Shown here: positions 42,550 through 53,099 of the stretch, in pieces
Layout of the letters: each line of letters opens with the position of its first letter
Position numbering within the stretch: the first letter of the stretch is position 1
Assembly (NCBI GenBank): GCA_032622095.1
Contig: CP136068.1
Span: 163,019,465-163,083,464, forward strand
From: Siphonodentalium dalli
Taxonomy: Eukaryota; Mollusca; Scaphopoda; Gadilida; Siphonodentaliidae
Direction: 5' to 3'
DNA: 64,000 nucleotides
Notes under the pieces: model-generated
Database searches by the model: none
What the model was told of the DNA's origin: nothing
What the model saw: only the letters and a program-made list of their open reading frames with translations
Position numbers and translations under genes: made by a program

Positions 42550-43000
42550 CAGAGTTCGTGCTGCCACTTGCCAAATTTGCCAATGGCAAAAATAATTCAC
42601 ATTTGGCAAAAAATATTTTCATTTGGCAAAAGTTTTGGCAAGTCACTTTTTAATTGATGAATAAAGTTCAAAATTATTGGTCAATCAATACCATTCATTT
42701 TAGGAAACTATTACAATATAATTATATTGGTGGTGTTTAATATGGTTTTGGAAAAGTTAACACCTCTAATAAGATGCAGTTAATCACAATAGAGATGCAT
42801 GCGAGCAACATTTATTAACTAACTGCTTTCCTATCGATATCAAACATCGTTCAAACGATGGTTCAAACGTCGAAACATAAAACTCAATCAAGGTTGCAGA
42901 AAATGATACTATCAGGGATAACATTCGGCAAATTCTAATAGAATTTGGCAAAAAATATTTTTATTTGGCAAAAGTAAATTTCGGTCCAGCGCAGACCCTG
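42550..43000. mobile_element. hAT-type MITE, CAGRGT..TGCGCTG ends
   Basis: Ends CAGAGTTCGTGCTG and CAGCGCAGACCCTG-type (right), with an 8-bp duplication ATTTGCAC at 42542-42549 and 43001-43008. ATTTGGCAAAA words repeat inside both ends. Confidence 0.8.
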
Positions 43001-43092
43001 ATTTGCACCTTGTGTGCGACGACAATAGTCTCTCAGTTCAAATCTTCCATCTAATGAACTGGATATATAATATTTATAAATAATATTACTTT

Positions 43093-43357
43093 TTCCTTAA
43101 GGGAAGCCCGAAACTGAACTATATGGATTACGTCTCCGGCCTTGTGTCAATCAGGAGGGTTAAAATTTTATTGCTGTGCCGACCCACTCACACCCGTGTC
43201 CAGATTAGTCTCGCATGAATACACCCGCATTCTATCTATTGTCTAGTCAGTTTTTTATTTCCGACTTAATCATGAGATTTGCGAGTCGCGGGGTTGGGAA
43301 TGGCACCACCATGGGAGGGATCTATGATAGTTCAGTTTCGGGCTTCCCTTAAAGGAA
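43093..43357. mobile_element. 265-bp MITE related to the 4.8-kb element at 45.6-50.3 kb
   Basis: Ends TTCCTTAAGGGAAGCCCG and CGGGCTTCCCTTAAAGGAA. Its left inner 130 bp (from ACGTCTCCGGCCTTGTGTCA to TGTCTAGTCAG) is the inverted match of 50168-50290 inside the larger element, so it looks like an internally deleted relative. Confidence 0.75.
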
Positions 43358-45556
43358 TACGGTCCTGAAAAAAACAATATTATTTTCTTTCAATATACCG
43401 ATAATATATATATAAAATGTTCATTGGGCGCATATATAATCTAATATTCGGCCGCCAATCGTTATTTTTATAACGATTAAAAAAAATTCCGAAGTTAGCC
43501 GAAGATTTTGTTGTAGACGAAGTCACGTGATCATCAGCCCGATCACGTGATTGTCACATGTAAACAGAAGCATAGCACGTGATCGATCACGTGGTAACTC
43601 ATTGACAACGCATAGATACGCGACGGCGGTATTTTAAGTTTGCATGTAGTCGATCGCGGCCTTTGAAGATTGTCGCGTTAGAACACTGCGAATGCAAAAC
43701 TTCGCCGAAAACATCGCCTTTCTCGTAATTAAATGTCTTTATCGTGTTATTATTACTATTATTATATGTATCGCGATGTGTTGTTACTATAAAGCCATGC
43801 CCGTATATTATTCAGTTTTGCGCGCATTTAGCTAAAAACGCGTGCTCGTGTTTATATATATTTTTTCGTTACCGGAATAGTCCAAGTTATATTATATATG
43901 CATATCAAGATTGCATATATACGCGAAGACTTGCACAGTTATTAGGCCATTATCATCTCGTAAACATTCCAATTTCCAGATGCCATTAGTCGTGTGTCAA
44001 TAAAGAGCGTTTCGTTTTAATTTATCGTAACGCGGTAAAACAACACAAAATTGGTTTATTGCTGTCGGATTTAATCAATTATAATCAAGTCATTCATTAC
44101 CAATATGATATGATAAGTTCATTTTTCCTTGGTTATGAATCATGTATATATTTGGGCAATATGGTGTTTATATATATTTCGGAATATTGCTTCCCCCACC
44201 CCAAAACAATCTAGCCGACTGTCACTGATGGAAATTCACTGCATCTATGCATGGTTATTGGCCTATAAAATTAGCACTCTAGCGATGCGGTCTATTGAAT
44301 ATCCAGGTCATAAATCGACCTCTATGTGTCAATTACGCATAACAATAGGGTTATAAAATATATAAATGTTCGCCGTGGTTCGTTTAAACATCCAATCAAC
44401 ACTTTTTGAAGGAGGGATAATAATCCGGTTTAATATGGAATCACATATTCAAGTGCTCTTTATTCGCAATATATCGTAATAGTGAACGCTCTTTATTGCG
44501 TCAAGGTAAAGGGACTCGACTTAGAACAGTTGTTCTAGTGATTGTTTACTGATTACAACAATACAGGTCAATACATGTACATGAACTTCCGATATGCATG
44601 CTTTATATATCCTTCCATCATTGTCATAGCAATTTCCGCTTTATTAAACTCTTTTTATTCGTACCATATTAGGAAAACTCTTAACATGGAACGCTCTTTA
44701 TTGAGCCATGGTGAAGGAAATGGGGACTCGACTTTGAATAGTTGTCATCGTGAATTATTCATCAACATACTCCCCACTTTAACTGCAATTGTATGTATTC
44801 GTAACCATGACTGACTCGTCAAATTAAACGCTCTTTATTTTGTATATGTAATCGGTTTCTGATTTTGCGCAACGGGTTTCCCACAGAAATCCCGCCAAAT
44901 GTCACGTAAACGAACATCGTTTGGAAATGAATACAGCATATGCCTAACTGAGAGTCACTAGAATGAATGAATGATTGTAAATACGGGACACTCGGGGCAT
45001 ATATACGGAAAATTAAAACAACATCGCGAACACGCACCCGAATAAAGTTCACATGCCGGCTCGTGTTTTTATAAGCTTTATACGAAAGTGTTATCTACCC
45101 CGCTCAATCGTCCCTCTATATTTTTTGTCAAAACAATACCGTAACTTTCCAAACAGCACTTAAGACAAATCACAAGTGAAGATAACTCACCGCGCGATGA
45201 CAATTCACCATGTGTACACAATGCTATTGATATGCCCCGCAGTAATTTCATTACACTCACGCGCTGATGTCGATTCCGGATTTTCCATCGCCATATGGGT
45301 AGACATAATTAACTCCGACACCGATTCCCTGTTTTTAATTAGTTTACTCGCTTGACGTCATGCGAGGTTTTGCTACGGAGATAGCCGACAACCGGTGGTG
45401 GTATTATTTATTTATTTCTCGGCTAATTTATTACGCGATTTTTATGGGACTTGGATCATTGTGATCACAATAGGGGTGGCTTTCGGGTATAGTTTTGTTG
45501 TTTCATGAGGATAGTAATCCTTTAAGGAAAAAGTAATATTATTTATAAATATTATA
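43358..45556. other. GC-richer stretch with E-box cluster, origin unclear
   Basis: Bounded by inverted copies of TATAATATTTATAAATAATA (43066 side and 45540-45560). It contains the E-box cluster at 43524-43593. AACGCTCTTTATT occurs at about 44487, 44690 and 44826 and inverted near 44001. CpG content is higher than in the surrounding intron. Short open frames have no recognisable domain. Confidence 0.4.
43524..43593. promoter_or_regulatory. Cluster of four CACGTG E-boxes
   Basis: CACGTG at 43524, 43544, 43576 and 43588 within 70 bp, three of them in TCACGTGA or ATCACGTG contexts, plus CACATG at 43555. E-boxes of this form bind bHLH-ZIP factors such as USF, TFEB or MYC/MAX. Function here is inference. 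Confidence 0.45.
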
Positions 45557-46436
45557 TTTTTCCGCCAAGGAGAAGCCCTCAACTGAACTATATGGATTAG
45601 AATGCAAGCCCAGGAGGAGGCACGAGCAATAAAGTTAATTAATATCCAAATTCGATGGGAATGTACTCTTCCGAAACAGGATTCATGTAAATGTGATTTA
45701 GTCATGAATCAGATATGATTATGTTACGTGAAAGAGCTCCCAATTCAGATTACGACATTGCTCAAATGTGTACCGCCCCCCCCCCCCCCCTTGTTTTTGG
45801 AATAAACATCCCAGGTAGTGCCATAGAATTCATGCTAGCGAGACAACCGAGCAAGTATAACTTTGCTGCATCCTATTCTCTTTGTCATCTTCTTCGCTCT
45901 CTCGACAGTTCACATTATGAACTGATGTCACATGCAGCCATTGTATATGCCATAAGATATCAGAATGCTTATGATACACCAGGGAGCAAATTAACTGGAA
46001 TCGCATCGCGATTTGCCACTGAAATGTGGATACCGGTAATAGCGAGGAATTTTTTATACATGTATGATGTTATAAAAATGCTATCTAATCATGTCAATGT
46101 GAGATTATTTGCTAGTCAGATATCGAAAGTAAATTGCTCCCTGTGATACACAAACCAGATATAAAAATGATATGCTGCAGATATCATAGCGAGGTATGAG
46201 GTTTCATTATATCATGCCACACATCTGTACTCCAGCCTCGTATAATGTAGAGAGCAGGGAACGCCATCATGATCCAAGGTATCATTGCATACCAGTAGAT
46301 ACGGGATTAGAGAACACCACTGAGGACTTGATGAACAAGCATAGAAGCATCAGTGATCTATGATGGCGCACATAACGAGTGTCGGGTACATTTCGAAATG
46401 ATCAAATGTAGCAGAATGATCAAAATTGAAAAATGA

Positions 46437-46975
46437 CCGGTGAAGGAGTGGCCTGGAGGTATCCCGAAGGTATTACGATTCCAGGAGATTGGACCCCATC
46501 GTGTGGAGATGTGGGCCACTGCACCGTGGGGAAGAGATAGAAGGCTGGTTGGTGCAGCTCTTGGAGGCACGCAACAAGTCTTCCCCACCCAGATCATTCA
46601 GCCTTTCTTTCCTACCGGTGAAGGAGTGGCCTGGAGGTATCCCTAAGGTATTACGATTCCAGGGGATTGGACCCCATCTTGTGGAGATGTGGGCCCCTGC
46701 ACCATGGGGAAGAGTTAGAAGGTTGGTTGGTGCAGCACTTGGAGGCACGCAACAACAAGTCTTCCCCACCCAGAACATTCAGCCTACCGGTGGAGGAGTG
46801 GCCTAGAGGTATCCCGAAGGTGTACGATTCCAGGGGAGTGGCTGGACCCCATCTGTGGAGATGTGGGCCACTGCACCGTGGGGAAGAGGCAGAAGGCTGG
46901 AGCAGCTCTTGGAGGCACGCAACAACTCTTCACTTCCCCACCCAGAACATCCTCCAAAGGCTACAGTGCTGGATC
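46437..46975. repeat. Three tandem GC-rich units of about 180 bp
   Basis: Each unit has GAGTGGCCTGGAGGTATCCC, TGGAGATGTGGGCCACTGCACC, GGGGAAGAG and CTTCCCCACCCAGA-type words. Diverged copies are at 47500-47676 and 48400-48576. The repeated open frames in these units are by-products of high GC and lack of stops. Confidence 0.75.
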
Positions 46976-47038
46976 TTTCCTGACTGAGATAAATACGCGC
47001 AAATTGTTGAATTAAATGAAGCAATATAAGATATCAAC

Positions 47039-47760
47039 ATGTATCCTCATCCTGTACAAAATCACTTACCAGCGGAACATCAGAATCCTCGTCCGACAGT
47101 GTGCCTGGTGACCCACTGTCGACCCGCGAATCTTGCTCATCGTCATCAAACCTGCCGACGCCACGCGATGCAGAGAAGCATGTCAAGATCGACGCCAGCC
47201 AACAGAATTGGCTGCATCAGGTTGGGATACCAGACTGTGGAAGAGGCCTACTCTGAAATGGTTCGACGCAAGACAAATGCTCTTGCATTTGGGATAAGTA
47301 GCTATGTCCTGTCCAAGGTCACCCCCTCAAATTCTGGGGCATCATCAAGCTGCGCCCCCAAGGCCAGAGGGAATAAGTTCTGATGAGCCATTTGAACAGA
47401 GGAAGCCCCTTCCATGGAATCCCCCAAATGCAGGTGGTCCTGACCAAACTGGAATAAATGTCGATGACATACCACTATGATCGCATGACGGCGGAGGAGC
47501 AGGCCCGGATGTATCCCGAAGGTATTACGATTCCAGGGGATCGACTGGACCCCATCTTGTAATGATGTGGGCCACTGCACCATGGGGAAGAGTCAGAAGG
47601 CCATTTGGCTGGTGCGCTATGTCTATGAGAGCAAGAGCGTCACGTGACAACGAGTCTTCCCCACCCAGAACAGCCGCCAAAGGCTACTCCCAGGTGCCCA
47701 ATAATTGTGGTGGCCTATAAACAGATCTTCGTGGCAGGAATCCAGGCCGAAATCAAAATA
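47039..47760 (+). pseudogene. Possible captured gene fragment
   Basis: Plus-strand stretches with codon-like composition that run on only with frameshifts: an Ser-rich SESSSDSVPGDPLSTRES segment near 47070-47130, EMVRRKTNALAFGISSYVLS near 47256-47320, and MTAEEQARMYPEGITIPGDR at about 47486-47545 followed by stops. I do not recognise the protein. The 47470-47676 segment is duplicated almost exactly at 48370-48576. Confidence 0.3.
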
Positions 47761-48369
47761 CTGATGGAAATTTCACTCTATGTGGAATAATAGTATATCG
47801 ATGTGAATTTTTGTCGAAATTTAATAATCGTATTGCCACTACCATTAGGCACCTGAGAGTAAGGTGCCGGAGCAATCGCCCGTGAAGATTGGTTTCCCGA
47901 ATCAACCACTTGCAGCACCCGCCTACCATTGGTTCACACTGCCGTAGCAGGACCTGGGGGGCCAGAACTGGTCCTGCCCGAGGTAAAGACTGGTACGGTT
48001 GCTCAAAGTAGGTAATCATTGACTAATATGCCCTTACCCAACTATAACAAGTAATACACCCGTGAATGAGCAACCTGCACGGTGTGTGGCCATCAAATTC
48101 GAATCATGTTCGACTGCAAGACATGCTGTTAGTTATAACAAAGCAAGGTTAATATACATAACACAATACAACCTAGGTTATTGAGTATAAAGTAAGGTTA
48201 ATATAAAATCACGTTATACCCCTGGCCACGTGATCTTACCTGCTATGACAGGTAAGATACTGTCTTTTCTCGTATATGAGGACGATGAGTTCCGAATGCA
48301 CATAGGCAAGAACTAGGCGGTTTCCGTTAGGAAAGTGCGCTTACAGCGGACGTGAAGATACGAATGCCT

Positions 48370-48576
48370 TACCACTATGATCGCATGACGGCGGAGGAGC
48401 AGGCCCGGATGTATCCTGAAGGTATTACGATTCCAGGGGATCGACTGGACCCCATCTTGTAATGATGTGGGCCACTGCACCATGGGGAAGAGTCAGAAGG
48501 CCATTTGGCTGGTGCGCTATGTCTATGAGAGCAAGAGCGTCACGTGACAACGAGTCTTCCCCACCCAGAACAGCCG
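48370..48576. repeat. 207-bp duplicate of 47470-47676
   Basis: TACCACTATGATCGCATGAC to CCCACCCAGAACAGCCG, with almost no differences, 900 bp from its twin in direct orientation. Confidence 0.85.
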
Positions 48577-48589
48577 TCAATCATTTCCG

Positions 48590-50160
48590 TCATGATTGTA
48601 TCGAATCGTTTTGTCACATAATCAGTGGATATGTGACAATAGACGAAGAGCCATGTCTTGGCCTGTTTCGGAAATATATTGGCAGTAGATGTGCGCAATA
48701 TAAACGCTGCGCATGTAAGCTCGCTTTAGACATGTAACAATACAAATGCAGTCCTTTCTGATATTCTGCGCAATATAAATGTGTTGCATGTAACTGAGCA
48801 TCATACACGAGTGAAAGCTATGTGGCAGAATATCGTTTTGATATAAGTGGAAATAGAAGTTAGTGAGTCAAGTGATGGTCGCCACTGGAAGACTATTGGC
48901 AGTGAATCTGGAGCACGTGACAATATGTATTCTTTCTATTTCGCTGTTTGCCGTTATCAGTCACTGATGAAACTGCAAAGTATGTCAGTATTGGGATGAA
49001 AACTGTTCACCATATGTAAGCATACTAGTAGTCAGTTCTGACAGCATACATGAGGCCCTGATACCATATGATTGTCATGTACAATGTATGGAACTATTAC
49101 GGCGTGCAATACAGTATTGCAAGCTCGCCCATGCCGAGGCATATTAGAGCCTACGGTAAGATGGCTTAGTGTCAGGCTACAAAGTTTTCACTTCATTGCA
49201 GTTGGTGAACAATAGTTTGTAGTAACCCAAACTGTACATACATGGATTGTAAATTTAGAACGTCAGACAACACATCAATTTGAAGTGTGGTTATATATGT
49301 GATAACGAATACCATCCCCCTGTTACGGAGTGTTAGTAACTATTGTACTGATGATACAATGAGTTATATGATATTTAATCGTGATAGACAAGGCAGAATT
49401 TTCTAAATACCTTGAAGTCGATGTAATGTGTTATTACATTTGCCATGTGTCTAACAAGACCACGCGCTCATACATACTGGCGGGCATAGATTCGCAGGTA
49501 TTGATCGTTAAAACAATGTTACAGATCGCTCAGTCGAAAGAAATGTGAATTGTCATCTGATAGTGATAACAAGTACGGTACTATCTTTCGTATTTATTCA
49601 TGTAAATTATTACAAAGGAGGATATGGTTGTCCTGTGCAACTTTCTGCGAATTAACAGAGCAGTGCCATGTATGATTTGGCAGTATACATTAGGATACAA
49701 AGCAACGGAACTTACGAAATAACCGAAGCGAGTCGACGGAAACTTGTGTAAAGTGAAACACGTGTAGCACGAAATTAGGAGATATCGCATACCGTACTAC
49801 ATTGCGTCCTCAATTGTAAGTCATGATAGTCATCACGCCGTATGTGTGGCACAATATGCACTATGTGGTTTTGCCACAAGTAAGCTATGTGCTTCTTTAG
49901 TCATTGTCAAGATGGCCATCTTAATTCCAATTGTTGGAAGATAAAGCCGTCTTGAGGAAAACAGAAAACACGGAAACAAATTACGGATACAGTGAAACGA
50001 AAAAAGTTCCCGTTTCGGATGTGAGAAATATTAATAAACTATCGGGTACAATAAATTGCAAGTTTGTAATATCAACAATAAATATTGAGTCGATAAACTC
50101 GCAACACAGAAAGATACAACCTTGAGAAAATAGAAACGATCCTGTCCTGGCGAGGAGGAA
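48590..50160. other. Interior of inverted-repeat element, no gene seen
   Basis: No convincing ORF. A short inverted repeat around ATTCTGCGCAATATAAA (48700 and 48765 regions) is the only structure noticed. Confidence 0.4.
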
Positions 50161-50447
50161 TAAAAACTGACTAGACAATAGATAGAATGCGGGTGTATTC
50201 ATGCGAGACTAATCTGGACACGGGTGTGAGTGGGTCGGCACAGCAATAAAATTTTAACCCTCCTGATTGACACAAGGCCGGAGACGTAATCCATATAGTT
50301 CAGTTGAGGGCTTCTCCTTGGCGGAAAAATGGGTGCTATTTATGTATTTATTTATGGGAAGTCATGCTTTTTTTTGTGATGCGGCGATCATTGAGAAACG
50401 AAATATTTTGTTTATGTGACCTCATCATATTTATATGTTTAACTTAC

Positions 50448-50581
50448 CTGGCAACGGAACATACAAAATTGAGCACACTGTCAGAGCTCTGAGAGTTAGA
50501 GTAGGTTTTATAAACGGGATACGTGGCATTACTCAAGTTACACATCATCGTACCCATAGCCTGGGTAATAGTGGACGAACC
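50448..50581 (-). CDS. UBR3: UBR3 exon: CNLSNATYPVYKTY to SVA segment
   Basis: 134 nt, enters in phase 0 and leaves two bases of an Arg codon. Acceptor TTATTTCAG (AG at 50582-50583), donor GTAAGTTAAAC. It encodes GSSTITQAMGTMMCNL, SNATYPVYKTYSNSQSS and DSVLNFVCSVA. This is the linker after the RING in UBR3, ending in the conserved SVARTNLE junction completed by the next exon, 9.5 kb away. That intron contains the 4.8-kb inverted-repeat element. Confidence 0.9.
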
Positions 50582-50625
50582 CTGAAATAATACAGTAAGT
50601 TTTGTAAGCATGATAGGTTGTGTAA

Positions 50626-50795
50626 CCCTTTCATGAATTGAGCTGCGCTGGTGCAGCATTAAAGATTCTGTGCCAGTGCATTTTTGATATCTCCCATAGG
50701 GAGCCTGGCATATATAAGGGAATGCACTGGATTACAAGTTCAAGGTAAATATTGTTAAGCCAATGTATTCTCCTATATAAGCAAGGCATATGTAT
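50626..50795. mobile_element. piggyBac-type MITE, left part
   Basis: CCCTTTCATGAATTGAGCTG and one and a half hairpins; left site GTAA (decayed TTAA); right end lost. Confidence 0.6.
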
Positions 50796-50799
50796 GTTC

Positions 50800-51610
50800 A
50801 CCTGCATCTCACTGTTGTATTTTTATAAGAATTAGCTTGATTAATAAGCATTAACTAAATTAACTTGTGAACTTATCATACAACCCTATTGGGTTTACAA
50901 ATTAATCCCAAATTTACAACCTTATTAAAATAGATCCCAAATATATCTGTTTATCACAGTTTCTGGTTATTATCATGTGATATGGTATTGGTATAAAACA
51001 TAATGGTAAGTCGGCATCTGAAGGCTAACTGAATTTTGCTTACGGGGTCCTCGTGAGTAAGCTCAGTACCCACTTTTTGAGCAAAAACTTGCACGAGCCC
51101 CCCGGGCATACTGATGGGTGTATACAGTAGTCAAACTTTGGTGTGAAAATCAATCTTAACCTGTATATTGCGGTAGTTAAAGACATAGTGTGGACTTATT
51201 TAATTGAATAAAAACAATCACTTAGTATCCAAACACTTTCCCCACTGGAAGAATGTAGTAATGAACTAAGAACGTTGAAAATGCCAACCACAACAACTGT
51301 ACCATTTCAGACAACACAACGGTTGAACACCACACAAATGTAAATATTTACTACTTTATTCAGGAAACCTTAATGGGCATAAACATTACGGCAATGATTG
51401 CACCAATAATAGTCACTGATGCTGTTTTCTGACTAAATGGATATCAATTTAATGAAAATAACTTATTGTGGCATGATTATTGGTTATTCCGTCTGGGAAC
51501 ACATCAATGGAGTGTGTTAATTATGTTTAGTGTCATCCAGGATTCTGAGAATTGAAATACGATTTGAGGTGATTATTCATTATTAACTATTCTCAATAGG
51601 ATTCTGAAGT
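50800..51610. other. No feature seen
   Basis: AT-rich intron. TACAGTAGTCAAACTTTGGT near 51124 resembles 52206-52260, a dispersed repeat fragment. Confidence 0.4.
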
Positions 51611-51615
51611 TACTT

Positions 51616-52085
51616 ATATGTGACCCGCCATATCAAATCCAGTCGTAAGTCGGGATTGTTTTACCCTGTGCCAATGCATTCTCTTATATATGCGAGTCGA
51701 CCATAGGTCGCCTCGCATATATAAGAGAATGCATTGGCCTAACAATTTTTTACAATTTTAATATTATAATTTTTCTTATATTCTTTAACAATTATATAAT
51801 TTCACCCATACAGAGCCCCAGACAACCATGAGCAGACGACACTCTTCTATACGCTTCTATATATGTGTGGGGCTCCCTGCAGGGTAATGGATGTTTTTTT
51901 ATTTTATGTCCTAAAAATTGTAAGAAACATTTATTTTAAAAAAATGATAAAAAATTGTTAGGCCAAACAATTCTCTTAAATATGCGAGTCGACCTATGGT
52001 CGACTCGCATATATAAGAGAATGAATTGGCACAGGGTAAAAGAATCCCGACTTACGACTGGATTTGATATGGCGGGTCACATATA
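51616..52085. repeat. 470-bp foldback with about 100-bp arms carrying the ATATATGCGAG hairpin
   Basis: Left TATATGTGACCCGCCATATC and right GATATGGCGGGTCACATATA pair almost perfectly, continuing through AAATCCAGTCGTAAGTCGGG. Inside each arm is the CCAATGCATTCTCTTATATA hairpin seen in the piggyBac-type MITEs. Confidence 0.85.
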
Positions 52086-52118
52086 GTACAATGTAATTAT
52101 AATATGTGAATTTATGTG

Positions 52119-52191
52119 AGGGATAGCATCAATAAATTCACCCTCTGGGGACCTCATTCTTCAAATGACAGATCCACTATTTTAAGGCTTG
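52119..52191. mobile_element. hAT-type MITE, right-end fragment
   Basis: AAATTCACCCTCTGGGGACC to CCACTATTTTAAGGCTTG; left part missing. Confidence 0.6.
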
Positions 52192-52417
52192 TTCGAGAAG
52201 GATGGATTACATGAGTCTAACTTTGATGTGAAGATCGAACTTGACCTGTATATTGCGTTAGTTAATCTACATACTAAATGTCATTCCATTCAGATCAGTA
52301 GAACTAAATTTACACTTTGGAAAGTTAATTAATGAACAAGCAGATGGTCTGACCAAAAACATAATACATCCCGCTTTTAAAATGGATGTATAAAATGCAG
52401 TCGAGAATAGAACTCAC

Positions 52418-52615
52418 AGGTGCTGTTGGCCGCTTCACCATCATTTCAGCAACATCAAGCGCCATCTGTCTTCTGTCAGGCGATATTGGCTTAACGAGTG
52501 AGAATTTGTTTTCCTCGGGTACCACGGGGACGACTGAGTTGGATAGCTGCCGGCATAATGGACACCAATACTCGCCCTTATCCACGGCCAAGTTCTGGCG
52601 ATTAGCCAATTCATT
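52418..52615 (-). CDS. UBR3: UBR3 exon: RING second half (CPLC)
   Basis: 198 nt, phase 0 to 0, acceptor GTTTTCAG (AG at 52616-52617), donor GTGAGTTC. It encodes NELANRQNLAV, DKGEYWCPLCRQLSNSVVP, then a linker ending MVKRPTAP. The CPLC pair are the last two zinc ligands of the RING, and DKG-E-CPLCRQ..NSV.P is the UBR3-specific version of the motif (UBR1 and UBR2 differ as I recall). Read with the preceding exon it makes a complete second half of the RING-H2 domain that recruits the E2. Confidence 0.95.
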
Positions 52616-52888
52616 CTGAAAACAATGAGAACGATTAATTATTGTAATGTCAGATGATCGGCCAATATGACTAATTTAGGTTTCATCCCCTCGAGAAAAA
52701 ATTTGGTTTCTTGTTCTGATAATGTTCGTGTAAATTTTTTTTCAAATGCCTTAATTGTGGAACTGCAATGCAACAACTCATTAGTTACTATTTTTAGAAT
52801 ATCACAACATTATTTAATGTAAATCTATCTTTCAAAAAAACATTTGTAAGTGAAATATGTGGAACACACATCCAGGTTTCCTTCGAAG

Positions 52889-53096
52889 TGAACTAGCTAG
52901 TGAAATCGGTAGGGATAATACTGGTTTACGTGAACCAGCTAGTGAAATCGGTAGGAATAATACTGGTTTACGTGAACCAGCTAGTGAAATCGGTAGGAAT
53001 AATACTGGTTTACGTGAACCAGCTAGTGAAATCGGTAGGAATAATACTGGTTTACGTGAACCAGCTAGTGAAATTGGAAGGAACAATATTGGTTTC
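52889..53096. repeat. 42-bp tandem array, 5 units
   Basis: Unit GAACCAGCTAGTGAAATCGG then TAGGAATAATACTGGTTTACGT. The length is a multiple of 3 and all frames stay open, but there is no exon evidence. About 270 bp 5' (gene sense) of the RING exon. Confidence 0.85.
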
Positions 53097-53099
53097 TAA

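Larger units (their letters stand above)
45557..50329. mobile_element. 4.8-kb inverted-repeat element with gene-like fragments
   Basis: Termini of about 43 bp are inverted: TTTTTCCGCCAAGGAGAAGC at the left and GCTTCTCCTTGGCGGAAAAA at the right, extending to AACTGAACTATATGGATTA. The interior is GC-richer than the host intron, with repeated gene-like segments at 46437-46975, 47470-47676 and 48370-48576. A 143-codon open frame at 45715-46146 has no domain I recognise. No transposase was identified and no target duplication was seen, so superfamily is unknown. Confidence 0.6.

Noticed and set aside
45715-46146. 143-codon open frame as a gene
   Set aside because: No recognisable domain, no splice or promoter evidence, and it lies inside an inverted-repeat element. 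Kept only as a remark there.
46358-47024. Overlapping open frames on both strands in the GC-rich repeats
   Set aside because: The same GC-rich unit repeated three times gives stop-poor frames on both strands, with frameshifts between units.
52889-53096. 42-bp array as a coding repeat or UBR3 exon copy
   Set aside because: The unit does not match any UBR3 exon in the window and has no splice-site context, although its length is a multiple of three.
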